From contig NZ_KB235958.1 in the NCBI RefSeq assembly GCF_000332355.1, forward strand, positions 2,123,002-2,187,001: DNA of 64,000 nt, written 5' to 3'. Shown here piece after piece: positions 20,180 to 33,700 of this stretch; position 1 is the first letter of the stretch, and every line of letters starts with the position of its first letter. The translations under genes were made by a program, and so were the position numbers. Origin of the DNA: Baaleninema simplex PCC 7105. Its GTDB lineage: Bacteria > Cyanobacteriota > Cyanobacteriia > Cyanobacteriales > Geitlerinemataceae. Below the pieces are notes generated by a model. The model was not told the DNA's origin, searched no databases, and saw nothing but the letters and a program-made list of their open reading frames with translations.

Positions 20180-21043
20180 GTGAAACTCGCAGTTTACGGA
20201 AAAGGTGGCATCGGCAAATCCACCACCAGTTGCAACATCTCCGTTGCCCTCGCTCGTCGCGGCAAAAAAGTCCTACAAATCGGCTGCGACCCCAAACACG
20301 ACAGCACCTTCACCCTGACCGGATATCTCATCCCCACCATCATCGACACCCTGCAAGAAAAAGACTTCCACTACGAAGACATCTGGCCCGAAGACGTCAT
20401 TTACAAAGGCTACGGCGGTGTCGATTGCGTCGAAGCAGGCGGTCCCCCAGCCGGAGCCGGATGCGGTGGGTACGTCGTCGGCGAAACCGTCAAACTCCTC
20501 AAAGAACTCAACGCCTTCGACGAATACGACGTCATTCTCTTCGATGTCCTCGGAGACGTGGTCTGCGGAGGCTTCGCCGCCCCCCTCAACTACGCCGACT
20601 ATTGCCTCATCGTCACCGACAACGGCTTCGACGCCCTGTTTGCTGCCAACCGTATCGCCGCCTCCGTTCGCGAAAAAGCCCGGACGCACCCCCTGCGTCT
20701 AGCAGGACTCATCGGCAACCGCACCTCCAAACGGGATCTCATCGAAAAATACGTCGAAACCGTTCCCATGCCGATTTTAGAAGTACTGCCGCTGATTGAA
20801 GACATCCGCGTTTCTCGGGTCAAAGGCAAAACCCTCTTCGAGATGGCAGAGGGCGACAATTCCTTAAATTTTGTTTGCGACTATTACCTCAACATCGCCG
20901 ACCAAATCCTGGCATTACCCGAAGGTGTCGTTCCCAACGACGCGCCCGATCGCGATTTGTTCGCCCTGCTATCGGACTTCTACCTCAACCCCCAAACCCC
21001 GCCGCCTAGCGTCGAAGAAGAACTCGACCTAATGATGGTGTAA
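20180..21043 (+). CDS. chlL: light-independent protochlorophyllide reductase, ATP-binding subunit ChlL
   Basis: A 287-residue NifH-like ATPase. As a homodimer bridging a [4Fe-4S] cluster it passes electrons to the ChlN/ChlB complex, which reduces protochlorophyllide in the dark. Visible motifs are P-loop [12 protein letters not shown] at residues 5-16, switch region [10 protein letters not shown], and the cluster cysteines in [14 protein letters not shown] and [12 protein letters not shown]. The start is GTG at 20180 with AAGGAG upstream. Length matches the family. chlN lies downstream in the same direction with an acidic repeat protein gene between them; chlB is not in the window. Confidence 0.97.
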   Translation: MKLAVYGKGGIGKSTTSCNISVALARRGKKVLQIGCDPKHDSTFTLTGYLIPTIIDTLQEKDFHYEDIWPEDVIYKGYGGVDCVEAGGPPAGAGCGGYVVGETVKLLKELNAFDEYDVILFDVLGDVVCGGFAAPLNYADYCLIVTDNGFDALFAANRIAASVREKARTHPLRLAGLIGNRTSKRDLIEKYVETVPMPILEVLPLIEDIRVSRVKGKTLFEMAEGDNSLNFVCDYYLNIADQILALPEGVVPNDAPDRDLFALLSDFYLNPQTPPPSVEEELDLMMV

Positions 21044-21204
21044 CCCCAGACAGACCCCATCTCGAGGATCGACCCAGTTGAAGACCGCGCGAGTTGCTAA
21101 GTTTGCCTAGTATTATTCAGTACAGACTCGAGGTTTACGCCGTCTGGTGTCAGAGGCGGATAGACTAGAAGCGAAATTAGAAGCAACTCCGGGGATAGAT
21201 AACC

Positions 21205-24131
<2,927 letters not shown>

Positions 24132-24198
24132 CGAGTTTTTTTTGAATCCCTTCCGATCGGTCTGCGATGGGAAGTGGGTTAGTCGGCTAATCTGCTCG

Positions 24199-24228
24199 GG
24201 CGATTTCGATGAGAAGTCGCCTTTTTTT
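24199..24228 (+). terminator. intrinsic terminator after chlN
   Basis: GGCGATTT and AAGTCGCC (one mismatch) form a stem around TCGATGAG, followed by seven T residues. It should end the chlL-DUF5331-chlN transcript. Confidence 0.8.
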
Positions 24229-24308
24229 GTTAGGTTGAATAAACGTGAAACGCAAGTATAGTCTGAAAATTTCCATCTAAGCTAGGTTTCAATAAGTCTC
24301 CACCACAT

Positions 24309-24347
24309 CCCCCCTTAGCCCCCCTTTGAAAGGGGGGTTGGGGGGAT
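24309..24347. repeat. CCCCCTT..AAGGGGG palindromic repeat
   Basis: CCCCTTAGCCCCCCTTT and AAAGGGGGGTTGGGGGG form a strong palindrome of a type widely scattered between cyanobacterial genes. No gene is present nearby. Confidence 0.7.
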
Positions 24348-24441
24348 AGAGGGACTTGTCGGTTTGGTAAAAACCTGTATTTGAGATTTGGATTTCGTAT
24401 GATACGTTGAATTCCTGAAGAGAAGAACAGCCAAAGCAATC

Positions 24442-24595
24442 GGGTACATCTCAATGGATGTAAAAATAGGAGTTTGAGGTAGGTTGGACTTCGGCAACGC
24501 TGCCGTCCAGGGGTGGAGCGATCGCAAAACCCAACAACAGCTCAATTCAGTGCAGAGACTCCAATCTGATAAATTTACATTTTTGAGATGCACCC
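24442..24595. mobile_element. 154-bp diverged relative of the 87-bp element
   Basis: The right end is the exact inverse of the 87-bp element's left end for about 20 bases (TTTACATTTTTGAGATGCACCC), and the left end is GGGTACATCTCA, one base off the 12-bp terminal repeat. It is flanked by AAGCAATC (24434-24441) and AAGTAATC (24596-24603), an 8-bp duplication with one change. The middle is unrelated to the 87-bp copies and has no coding capacity. Confidence 0.8.
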
Positions 24596-24643
24596 AAGTA
24601 ATCTAGATAAAATTGGCTGTTTTTTTAAACAGAGAAAACTGCG

Positions 24644-25513
24644 TTAGTAAACTGCTGAGGAAGAGTGCTTGTCGAGCCACGTTAGTAACAGCTCGTTAAA
24701 CTCTTTAGGCTTTTCGAGCTGAAGCCAGTGATTGCAGTTTGGTATTTTGATATACTGCCATTCGGATTGAATTAAAGCACCAGATTGTTCGATCTGCGCT
24801 TCAGCCATAAAGCTGTCTTGAGAACTCCAAACGCCCAAAGTCGGAACTTTAATCGGATTCGGCTTCGATTTTTTATCGAGAAACGCTGAAGCGATGACAG
24901 GAATTACTGGATTGGCTTTTTCCCAAACTTGAATGTAAAAGGGGTTGCGATCGCGCAGAAACTTTTTAACGATAACGTCTCGATTGGGATGACTTCGTAG
25001 TACCCATTTAAAGAAAAGTCCGTCCATAGCTCGGTAGAGAGGGATCGATATGGGTAAAGGATTAAACAGCAGATACCAACTTTTAACCAGCGATTCGAGC
25101 GATAAATTTTGCACTAATACCCAAGGATGTCCTACGGAAAGTGCTGTGTAAGACAGTAAATATTCTGGATACTTTTCAACGAATTCCCAGGCTACCACTG
25201 CACCGTAGTCGTGAGCAACGCAATGTACTTTTTTAAGTCCGAGAAAATCGATCAATGTAGCGATATCTTTGGATAAAGCAGACAACGTATATTTACTTAC
25301 GTCTTCAGTCTTTTCACTTTTTCCGTGACCCAGCCAGTCAATGCAAATAACACGATAGCCAGCGTCGATGAGAGCGGAACTCTGGTATTTCCATAAGGAA
25401 CCGTCGTCCGGCCATCCATGAAGTAACAGAACGCTGCTGTGTCCAGTTTGTGAATCGCGAACGTAATAACTACAGTTGTTGATTTTTAAATGCGTTTCTT
25501 TCATTGCAAACAC
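24644..25513 (-). CDS. alpha/beta-hydrolase, epoxide hydrolase / dehalogenase-like
   Basis: A 289-residue alpha/beta-hydrolase. The oxyanion motif is LLHGWPDDGS (about 32-41). The nucleophile elbow VAHDYGAVVAWEF (about 100-112) carries Asp rather than Ser, as in epoxide hydrolases and haloalkane dehalogenases. The catalytic His is in NCNHWLQLEKP near the C-terminus. It is the last gene of the seven-gene minus-strand lipid cluster, 68 bp after the transporter. A role in opening an epoxide or trimming the lipid product is plausible but not shown. Met4 is an equally good start. Confidence 0.82.
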   Translation of the reverse strand: MFAMKETHLKINNCSYYVRDSQTGHSSVLLLHGWPDDGSLWKYQSSALIDAGYRVICIDWLGHGKSEKTEDVSKYTLSALSKDIATLIDFLGLKKVHCVAHDYGAVVAWEFVEKYPEYLLSYTALSVGHPWVLVQNLSLESLVKSWYLLFNPLPISIPLYRAMDGLFFKWVLRSHPNRDVIVKKFLRDRNPFYIQVWEKANPVIPVIASAFLDKKSKPNPIKVPTLGVWSSQDSFMAEAQIEQSGALIQSEWQYIKIPNCNHWLQLEKPKEFNELLLTWLDKHSSSAVY

Positions 25514-25581
25514 TCAAATAAAGTTGTTGGGGCATTGTCATTACAAGAAAACATTTTAATTTCTTGTGATGACAAATTTAT

Positions 25582-26421
25582 TTAATGCTTTGGTTTAAAC
25601 GTACATCGAAAATAGAGAACAGCTAATAACGTAAATATCAATTCAATAACACCAAAGACTAAAATATAAGCTTCTATGCTGGTGTTGGGAAAGCTACTTA
25701 CTGCGATAACCAACACTAATGCTAAGTTACGAGAATTCGTTGTAACTGCTAAAGTTTTGCGATCGCGAACGCTCGTTCCTGCAATTAACCAACCTCCTAT
25801 TAAAGTTAAGCTATTAAATAAAAATATTGCTGCAAGCGATGAGTGTTTGATATCAAAAAACACGTTGAAGCTATTTGATAAAACTACTAATAACAAAACG
25901 AGAAAAAGAAAATCTGAAGCGATTTTTATAATTGGGGCAAATTTTGTAGCGAGTTCTGTATAGCAGTGGTTAAAAAACAAGCCGAAGGTTAAAGGTAATA
26001 ACTGAAGTAAAATTAAATCTATAACAATTGGCAGAACTTCGACAAAGATATTTTCTTGAGCAGTAGAATATAAAAAAAAGACCATTGAAGGGGCAATAAC
26101 AATTGCCAAACTTGATAAAACGAACGTCAATCCAATTGCTAAGGCTAAATCACCTCCAGCAAGAGTCGCTAACTTGGGTGCAAGAGGTGCGCCGGGAGCG
26201 ATCGATACGAGAAGAAGAGTATAGATCGTATTTTGAGGAAGCATAAACCCTTGCATAATTAGTAAAGTTATTGTGGGTATAATTAAAAAATTCAACAAAA
26301 TAGAACGCACGACCAAGTGCGTTTTATCAAATATCGTAAAAATATCTCGAGGCTTCAATTCAAAGCTGAATGACAGCATCAAAAAAACGACGAGCAATTT
26401 TGACAAAAATACGATTAACAT
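25582..26421 (-). CDS. bile acid:sodium symporter (BASS/SBF)-like transporter
   Basis: A 279-residue protein with about nine hydrophobic helices and the BASS-family features SIAPGAPLAPKLATLAGGDLA (about residues 73-93) and TTNSRNLALVLVIA (about 227-240). BASS proteins move organic anions with sodium. It overlaps the end of the acyl-CoA dehydrogenase gene by 7 bp, which implies translational coupling within the cluster. Export or uptake of the cluster's anionic product or precursor is my inference. Confidence 0.78.
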   Translation of the reverse strand: MLIVFLSKLLVVFLMLSFSFELKPRDIFTIFDKTHLVVRSILLNFLIIPTITLLIMQGFMLPQNTIYTLLLVSIAPGAPLAPKLATLAGGDLALAIGLTFVLSSLAIVIAPSMVFFLYSTAQENIFVEVLPIVIDLILLQLLPLTFGLFFNHCYTELATKFAPIIKIASDFLFLVLLLVVLSNSFNVFFDIKHSSLAAIFLFNSLTLIGGWLIAGTSVRDRKTLAVTTNSRNLALVLVIAVSSFPNTSIEAYILVFGVIELIFTLLAVLYFRCTFKPKH

Positions 26422-28010
26422 GATGGATATAACATTTCATCTAAATCGTGAAGTTCCCCAGATAAAGTCTGTTCGATTTCTCCGACTTCATCAGAATAGC
26501 TCGATATTATTTCATCTAAAATATCGGCTTTGTTAATCGCGATATTTGCTGGAAAGCCCGACAAAACCACTTTAAGCTTTTGTTCGAAATGAAGCTTACT
26601 CCAAATTGCAGTACGATATAGTCTCTGGGATCCAGATTGTTTATACAGTCCCTCGACAGCAGCCCATAACGTTCCTAGTGTTACAATTTCACCGATACAG
26701 ATATTCAGCCATCGATTAGAGCTGTTTTTGTTTAAAAAATAAGATTCTGTATTGTAAAAATCTCTGATTTCGTTGACTGCAAACTTTAAAGCATCTGCAA
26801 CTTTAGGGGCGTTTAACTCCTCACAAATAAATTCATAAAATTCTTCTGCTCTATGGTTTATTTTAGAACCCAGAAACATATTTAAAGTTTCTGTGGGCCC
26901 TTCATAAATCCGAAGCACTCTAGAATCGCGAAGAAACTGAGGTGCAATATTTGTCTCGATATAACCACGACCGCCTAAAATTTGAATGAGATTATCTGCG
27001 GCTTTCCAAAAAAATTCGGGAGCAGAAATTTTACAAACGGCATAAGCTTCTATTGGAATAGACTGACCGCTATCGAGTAACGTTGCGATGCGATCGATTA
27101 AGCTTTCCAAAGCTACAATACTCTCAGTGAGGTCAGTTAGCTTCACTAACGTCACGGGATTGTCTACTAATCGACCTGTTGAGATATTTCGACGTTTTGC
27201 ATAACGAAGCATCAGTTGGGCGCAACGTTTCATGCCTCCAAGACTGACCGCTGAAATGCACAATCGACCGTGCATCATGGCGTCTTGAGCGGCTTTCATT
27301 CCCGTTCCCACTTTACCTAAGAGGTATTCTGAGCCGACACGAACGTTGTCTAAATACACAGTATTTTGAACCATGCCACGCAAACCCATCGTCAAGGATT
27401 CGGGCCCTTGTCTCAATCCCGTACCGTCTTGATGGATTGCAAAGCCACTGATGCCTAAATACTGGCCTTTATCGTCAAACGTTTTCACGAAGGTATTAAT
27501 GACACTCGCCCAAGCTGCTGAACCGATCCAAATTTTCGTACCGCTTAACTGCCATTGTGTTTCTCGATCGGGCATCGCTCGGGCAGATATCGCTTGGGGA
27601 TTCGAACCAGCACCTGGTTCTGTTAACGCAAACGCGGCAAGTTTTCGACCCGTTGCGATCGAGGGCAACAGTTCTTCTTTGACAGCTTCAGACGCATAAT
27701 TCGCGATCGGACGCGTGCCTAAAACGTTATGAACGCCGACAAACGATGCTAAGGTTGGGTCGATGGCTCCCAACTGCTGCAAAACTCTTAGCATATCTCG
27801 ATTGTTTAAATTAATACCACCATATTGAGGTGATACTTGCATTCCTAAAAGTCCGTGATTCCCCAGATCGAGTACGATATAGGGAGGAATACAACGACGC
27901 TCATCAATTAATCGAGAGTTAATACGAGTTTTAGAATAATCACGAAGCCATTCTAATAAGTCCTTGACGTCAGTTTTATTATTTTGAGTGTTAAATTCCA
28001 TGATTTGCAT
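26415..28010 (-). CDS. acyl-CoA dehydrogenase-family flavoprotein
   Basis: A 531-residue acyl-CoA dehydrogenase. The FAD-binding signature FALTEPGAGSNPQAIS (about 131-146) and WQLSGTKIWIGSA are present, and the catalytic glutamate lies in RIYEGPTETLNMFLGSK (about 369-385). It is longer than fatty-acid oxidation enzymes (about 380) by a C-terminal helical extension, as in members from secondary-metabolite clusters. It probably introduces a double bond into an acyl chain carried on CoA or ACP. Its end overlaps the transporter gene and it lies 49 bp after the SDR gene. Confidence 0.85.
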   Translation of the reverse strand: MQIMEFNTQNNKTDVKDLLEWLRDYSKTRINSRLIDERRCIPPYIVLDLGNHGLLGMQVSPQYGGINLNNRDMLRVLQQLGAIDPTLASFVGVHNVLGTRPIANYASEAVKEELLPSIATGRKLAAFALTEPGAGSNPQAISARAMPDRETQWQLSGTKIWIGSAAWASVINTFVKTFDDKGQYLGISGFAIHQDGTGLRQGPESLTMGLRGMVQNTVYLDNVRVGSEYLLGKVGTGMKAAQDAMMHGRLCISAVSLGGMKRCAQLMLRYAKRRNISTGRLVDNPVTLVKLTDLTESIVALESLIDRIATLLDSGQSIPIEAYAVCKISAPEFFWKAADNLIQILGGRGYIETNIAPQFLRDSRVLRIYEGPTETLNMFLGSKINHRAEEFYEFICEELNAPKVADALKFAVNEIRDFYNTESYFLNKNSSNRWLNICIGEIVTLGTLWAAVEGLYKQSGSQRLYRTAIWSKLHFEQKLKVVLSGFPANIAINKADILDEIISSYSDEVGEIEQTLSGELHDLDEMLYPSC

Positions 28011-28059
28011 TTGATGTTTTGAAAAAAATTGTTAATTTGTATTATTAATTTGTATTATT

Positions 28060-28905
28060 TTATAATCCCAAATATAACATAATGATACGATCTAAAAGGC
28101 GATCTGGAACGAACTTTGACATCAAAATATTGAGTCGTGAATCTAAACCGACAATATATCGGGCTTTTGGTTTTTTGGCTTCAAGTATTTTCGCAACGAC
28201 TTTAGCGACAGATTCAGGAGGAAGGCCATTTTTTCCTAACTCTCCAGCTTTATCTTTAACGGCCTGCAACATAGAAGAATATAGTTTTTTAGATTCGTCT
28301 GTAAAGTTGTCCCAAATTTTTTCGTTCGATCGAATAGATTTGTCCCAGATTGGTGTGTTAATCGTTCCTATTTCGACAATAGAAACTGAAATTCCCCATG
28401 CTTTGACTTCCATACGAAGTGAATCTGTCAAAGCTTTCAAGGCAAATTTAGAAGCACAATAAGGTCCGAGAATAGGACTGGCGACTCTTCCATAATCCGA
28501 ACCAATGTTAACGATCCGTCCTTGGGTACGTCGTAAGAGTGGTAAAAAGGCTTGTGTTAACGAAAGTTGTCCGATAACGTTAACTTCCAATTGCTGTCTG
28601 AATTCACTGATTGGAATACATTCAAGCGGCCCGGCGACGACAATACCGGCATTATTGATCGCTCCAACTAAAGGACAAGATTCAGATAAATGTTGAGTCG
28701 TTTTAGCTGCTTCTCGAATTGAATTTTCGTCCGTTAGGTCTAAAAAAATAGGAATAATTTCATTCCCACTCTCGTACTTAAGTTTTTCCGCATCGTCTTG
28801 CTTCCGAACTCCTGCAAAGACTTGATAGCCCATTTCGCTTAAGTAGATAGCACACGTTCGCCCTATCCCACTCGATGCTCCACTAATGAAAACTGATTTT
28901 TTCAT
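28060..28905 (-). CDS. short-chain dehydrogenase/reductase
   Basis: A 281-residue classical SDR. The cofactor motif GASSGIG is at residues 8-14, NNAG near 91-94 and the catalytic Ser and YCASK near 136 and 150-154. Arg29 after the second strand (GVRKQDD) suggests NADPH. The C-terminal extension and order match lipid-modifying SDRs. In the cluster it could reduce the 3-keto group left by the aminoacyl-synthase domain, as 3-ketosphinganine reductase does; this is inference. It lies 7 bp downstream of the PEP-CTERM gene. Confidence 0.87.
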   Translation of the reverse strand: MKKSVFISGASSGIGRTCAIYLSEMGYQVFAGVRKQDDAEKLKYESGNEIIPIFLDLTDENSIREAAKTTQHLSESCPLVGAINNAGIVVAGPLECIPISEFRQQLEVNVIGQLSLTQAFLPLLRRTQGRIVNIGSDYGRVASPILGPYCASKFALKALTDSLRMEVKAWGISVSIVEIGTINTPIWDKSIRSNEKIWDNFTDESKKLYSSMLQAVKDKAGELGKNGLPPESVAKVVAKILEAKKPKARYIVGLDSRLNILMSKFVPDRLLDRIIMLYLGL

Positions 28906-28912
28906 AGCTCGA

Positions 28913-29500
28913 TTATTGTACTTCTCGATGCTTTTTCAGGTATAAACTTGCAGTCAATAGTAAACCCAAAGTTGAAATTCCCAATAATGAAGATGGTTCG
29001 GGAGTACTAGCAAGAGTAACAAATAGTGTAGAGTCCGCTTCTGGCATTGTGGTAAAGTCAGCAAAAAAAACTTCGTTAATTGAAATAACTCCACTCGTAA
29101 ACGACAATTTTTGACCGTCATCAGATATGGCAATTTTGCCGAAAATCGTTGAAGTTCCTCCAGAAAAAAAGGCTGGACCTTGCGGTCGATTTTTCGGCAG
29201 TCTCGCAAAAATTCCGACGATAGGAAATCCTGTATCGTTAATATACGGTTGTGGTGGAGTAGGAATGTTTGGATTCGTGTCTGGTACTATGCTTTCCACA
29301 CCGGCACTGCAAATTTTAACAAACGAACAGACTCCTATTGGTTCGTCAGTAAATACGGAGGGTGGTTTGTTAAAAGACAAGCTGAAATCTGTCCCTTTAA
29401 GGCTAGCTGCATTCGCTACACCAGACATTCCCAGAAAAATCGAGATAAATTCTAAAGCTGTCAAAAATTTTGTTTTCATCTTATACATCCCTATTTGCAA
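28913..29500 (-). CDS. PEP-CTERM-sorted secreted protein
   Basis: About 190 residues. It has an N-terminal signal peptide (FLTALEFISIFLGMSGVANAA), a beta-rich soluble domain without cysteine pairs that I recognise, and a C-terminal sorting signal: TPEPSSLLGISTLGLLLTAS followed by basic residues KKHREVQ. PEP-CTERM proteins are processed by exosortase and go to the cell surface or matrix. The start is probably Met8 (MKTKFLTAL, 29479) or Met5; the first ATG is weak. Finding such a gene within a lipid operon is unusual. Confidence 0.82.
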   Translation of the reverse strand: MQIGMYKMKTKFLTALEFISIFLGMSGVANAASLKGTDFSLSFNKPPSVFTDEPIGVCSFVKICSAGVESIVPDTNPNIPTPPQPYINDTGFPIVGIFARLPKNRPQGPAFFSGGTSTIFGKIAISDDGQKLSFTSGVISINEVFFADFTTMPEADSTLFVTLASTPEPSSLLGISTLGLLLTASLYLKKHREVQ

Positions 29501-29574
29501 AATTAATAAAGTACAAAATCATCAAAACAAAATCATCAAAATTTTAATCTTTAAATCAGAGTCCTCGAACTCAA

Positions 29575-30687
29575 TTATTTAAGAACTGGTGGTTGATATC
29601 CCCATCGTTCGATCCATTTGTCCCAATTTCGATCGACTATATCTACAGTTTCTGGATGGTATTGGTAGTTATTTTGTTTGTATTGTTTTTGGCTGTCTAA
29701 GTACTTTTCAAACAACGGCAAAGCATTTTGAAATCCAGAAATATTTAGGCGATCGTAAATACTTTCCAGAGCTTTTAATGGTTCGTGTTTGATTTGCTCG
29801 AAACTGATTTCAATGAGTCGATCTTCAGGAACTAACTGACTTTGGGCATCATAAGCTTCCATCATCATAACATATCGTTTTAAAATTCCTCGATACAATT
29901 CTTCTAAAGGAAATAGATTTTGTAATCGCATATTTTGGGTATGTATTTGAATCATTTTGACATTCGATTCAAACACTTCATAAGGATTTCGATAGATATG
30001 TATAAAACGTGCTTTCGGAAAAAGTTCAATTAATGTAGAAATTCTACAAGTATTCACAGGGTTTTTCAAAAGCAAAGGGCGATCGTCGAACGCCAAGCTT
30101 ATTTTTTTCAAAAACCACATATAATCTTTCTTCCAGGCATCAATTTCCGTTTGAGTTAAATTGTTAAGTAGGGCATAGCGATCGAAAAATTCATTAGCAA
30201 TTCTCGGGAAAATAACAGCATGATAAAATGAGGATTTGGAGTAAGATAGTAGTGCTTCTTCTTCTTCCTCTGGAACGTCAATACCCACTTTGACTTTGTC
30301 AAAGCCGCGTTCCTCGGGTAGTGTTTTCGATAACAGACTTTTGAATGCTTCAAATGTAAAAAAAGTCTTGGGATAGAAGACTTGCATATGACTGGGAGTT
30401 CCCCACTGCAAATCTTGGCTGAGTATATTGTGTAAGTATGTAGTACCGCTTCGCCAATAACCTATCACAAAGATAGGACTATCATTAATTTTTGTATTTT
30501 CAATTTGAGTGCGATATGCAAAGTCTTCATATATGGAAAAAGGAAATTCGATCGCAGTACCTAAGAGAAACAAACACGCACGGCCGAAGTAAGGGAGATC
30601 GATACCATACTTGGTTATAAAATACAAAAGGGTAGACAATGAGTTTTGTCGGAAAGGATTTTGATACATTGTTTTCGTTGTACTCAT
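29575..30687 (-). CDS. sulfotransferase
   Basis: A 370-residue PAPS-dependent sulfotransferase. The 5'-phosphosulfate loop is IGYWRSGTTYLHNIL (about 74-88) and the 3'-phosphate-binding region is ARFIHIYRNPYEVFESNV (about 220-240). It belongs to the large bacterial Sulfotransfer_3 type, which acts on carbohydrates, lipids or small molecules. It follows the FAAL-ACP-AOS gene after 32 bp, so it is likely part of the same operon. Sulfation of a hydroxyl on the lipid product is the natural inference. Confidence 0.87.
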   Translation of the reverse strand: MSTTKTMYQNPFRQNSLSTLLYFITKYGIDLPYFGRACLFLLGTAIEFPFSIYEDFAYRTQIENTKINDSPIFVIGYWRSGTTYLHNILSQDLQWGTPSHMQVFYPKTFFTFEAFKSLLSKTLPEERGFDKVKVGIDVPEEEEEALLSYSKSSFYHAVIFPRIANEFFDRYALLNNLTQTEIDAWKKDYMWFLKKISLAFDDRPLLLKNPVNTCRISTLIELFPKARFIHIYRNPYEVFESNVKMIQIHTQNMRLQNLFPLEELYRGILKRYVMMMEAYDAQSQLVPEDRLIEISFEQIKHEPLKALESIYDRLNISGFQNALPLFEKYLDSQKQYKQNNYQYHPETVDIVDRNWDKWIERWGYQPPVLK

Positions 30688-30719
30688 GGCGATCGCTCCT
30701 TCAATGTTACTGTTACAAG

Positions 30720-33700
30720 CTACAGATTTTTTAATAGCTTTGCAATAGTCTGGACGGTGTATTTAATTTGCTCTTCAGTATGCAAACACGAAACAAAGAA
30801 TCGCAATCGAGCTTCGTTAAATTCTACGGCTGGATATCCGATCGCAAAAACATTGATTCCTTCCTGAAAAGCTAAGTCTGCTAGTTTTGCTGCGCGATCT
30901 GAATCTCCTACAATAATTGGAATTACGCTTGAATCTTGACTGTTTCCCGTATTTAAGCCTTCTTGTTTGGCTAACGATAAGAACAGATTAGAATTGTTTT
31001 GAAGCTGTCGTACAGACCGGGAATCAGTTTGGACTTTTTGAATTGCTGCAAGTCCGGCTGCTACATTAGCAGGAGAGGCTCCAGTACTAAACAAAAATCC
31101 TGGGGAACAATGTTTTAAGTAATCAATTAAAGGTTGACATCCCGCAATATATCCTCCACTACTTCCTAACGCTTTACTAATCGTTCCCATCCAGACATCA
31201 ACGTCACTCGAATCGACTCCGAAATATTCTCCTACACCGCGTCCCGTCTTTCCTATGACACCAATTGAATGAGCTTCATCGATAAACAACCAAGATTTGT
31301 AGCGTTTTTTAATTTCAATGAGTTTTGGCAAGTTTGCTAAAACATCACCATCCATACTATAAACGCCCTCGACTAAAATCAGAGTTCGCTGATAGCTCAA
31401 TCGTTGCTCTTTTAGGGTTGATTCTAACGCCTCTAAATCGTTGTGAGGGAATGCAACCATCGTAGCACCAGATAATTTACCACCCATAAGGGCGCTATTG
31501 TGCATACATTTATCATACAAAATTAAATCGTTCTGTCCGACAATGGAGCTGATTGCATATACGTTAGTTGCATGACCGTGACCAAAAACGATCGCGTCTT
31601 CCGTCCCTGTCCAGCTTGCAATCGATCGTTCTAATTGCTGGTGTAGAGAAATTTCTCCAGATACAATCCGACTGGCACTCACAGAAGTACCATATTCTCC
31701 AATAGCTGATTTGGCAGCTTGACAAACATCAGGATCGATCGACATTCCTAAATAGTCAAAGCTCGAAAAATCAATAAGTTCTCGCCCTCGAACTACAATA
31801 TTTGCTCCTGCCGACTTCTTCTTAGCCTTAAAGTAAGGATAGTCTAAGTTGTTCGCTTCAAAAACTGAAAATCTTTCTTTGAAGTCTATATATTCAGGAA
31901 GTGAGTCAAAGCGATAGTATTCTTTTGAGATCGTTTCTAAAGACTGAAATTGAGTGTCGGTGAAAGCAGTATTAGATATTGTTGTTTTGATATCTTTAAC
32001 ATCAACTTGATGGAGAGAATTTAAAACCTTTAACTTTTCAGGTAACCGCTCGGAATCGTTGCTTAGCCGATAGAGAATATGTTGACTTAATTCTCGAATC
32101 GTCGGATAAACAAAGATAGTTCCCTCAGCAAGCCGAACGTCTAGAAGTTTTTCTAGTTCAGAGGCAAAGTCAATTGATTGTACTGAATCTAATCCATAAT
32201 CTACAAACTGAGAGTCTGAAGGAATATCTTCAACCGTCATTTGAGAATTAGTTTTTTGGACGATCCATTGCTTCATCCAGCTTTCTAGATTTTCGAGCAA
32301 TTTGGGATCTTCGAGTACGTTAATACTATTCATTCGATTCTCAGATAATTTTTCAGGACTCGATTCAATTTCTTGTTGCTGTTCTGAATTCGACTTAGTT
32401 TGTATTTCGCTTAATTCGCTTGCTAAATATTTTTGTTTGCACAGAGAACGCTGGATTTTTCCACTCGAAGTTTTGGCAATTGAGGCTGTTTTAATTAGAA
32501 CGATGTCATAAACTTGTATTTCATGTTCTGTTGAAACTGCTCTGCGAATATGCCGTTTTACTTCATCGATCTTGATTTTACGAATGTATTCCCGCTTGAC
32601 TTCTTGAACGACAATTAATTTTTCTTCTCCGTCAATTTCTACGGCAAAAGCTGCTCCTGAATTTTCACGGAGCGATGCGTGACATTTTTCAACCGTAAAT
32701 TCGATATCTTGAGGATAATAGTTGCGTCCTCGAATGACAATTAAGTCTTTGATACGTCCTGTAATAAACAGTTCGTTAAATTTGATAAATCCTAAATCTC
32801 CAGTTCTTAAAAACGGACCTTCCTTCGTATCTTGTAGATAAGCTTCAAACGTTTCTTTTGTTTTTTCTGGCTGATTCCAATAACCTCGAGCCACACTAGG
32901 GCTTTTAACCCAAATTTCACCGATACGATCGCTAGAAACTTGTTCGAGCGTTTCGGGATCGACGATAGCTATTTGCGTATCTAACCAAGCACGACCACAC
33001 CCAACGAAATGACTGGTATTCGTAAAGTTAGTAGAATTCGCCGGAGTAATGACCACTCGATTTTGTTTTAAGTCATCGTTTTGCAAGGTAACACAAGGCG
33101 GACGATCTCGAACCAAACCGCCAGAAACCATTAACGTAGTTTCTGCCATCCCATAGCAAGGATAAAAGAATTCAAATTTAAAATTGCAAGGTTTGAAAAA
33201 CTCAGCAAAACGTTTTAAAACTTCAAATCGTATGGGTTCGGCACCATTGTACGCTGTCACCCAAGATCCTAAGTCGAGGGAATCTCTTTCGTCTGAACTA
33301 ATTTTTTCGAGACAAAGTGCATATCCAAAATTGGGACTTCCGCAATGTGTTGCTCGGTATTTTGAAATCGCTTTTAGCCAACAAATAGGTTTACTGACAA
33401 AAGTTTCAGGAGACATCAAAACTCCATGAAACCCTGCATAAATAGGCTCTAAAATACCATCAATCAAGCCCATATCGTGAAAGACAGGAAGCCAAGAAAC
33501 TGAAACAGTTTCAGAATTTAATTGAAAAGCTGTTTGAATATAATTTAAATTGTGCAGTAAGTTTGCATGGTCGACTACGACACCTTTAGGATTTCCCGTA
33601 GAGCCAGAAGTGTATTGAAGAAAAGCAATTGTCGATGAATCGATCTCTGGACTCTTCCAGCTTAAAACTTCTTCATTTTTAATCGTGTTGGTTGCAATAC

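Noticed and set aside
20230..20799. 189-residue plus-strand frame rich in Arg and His
   Set aside because: Shadow frame within chlL, which is unmistakable in another frame.
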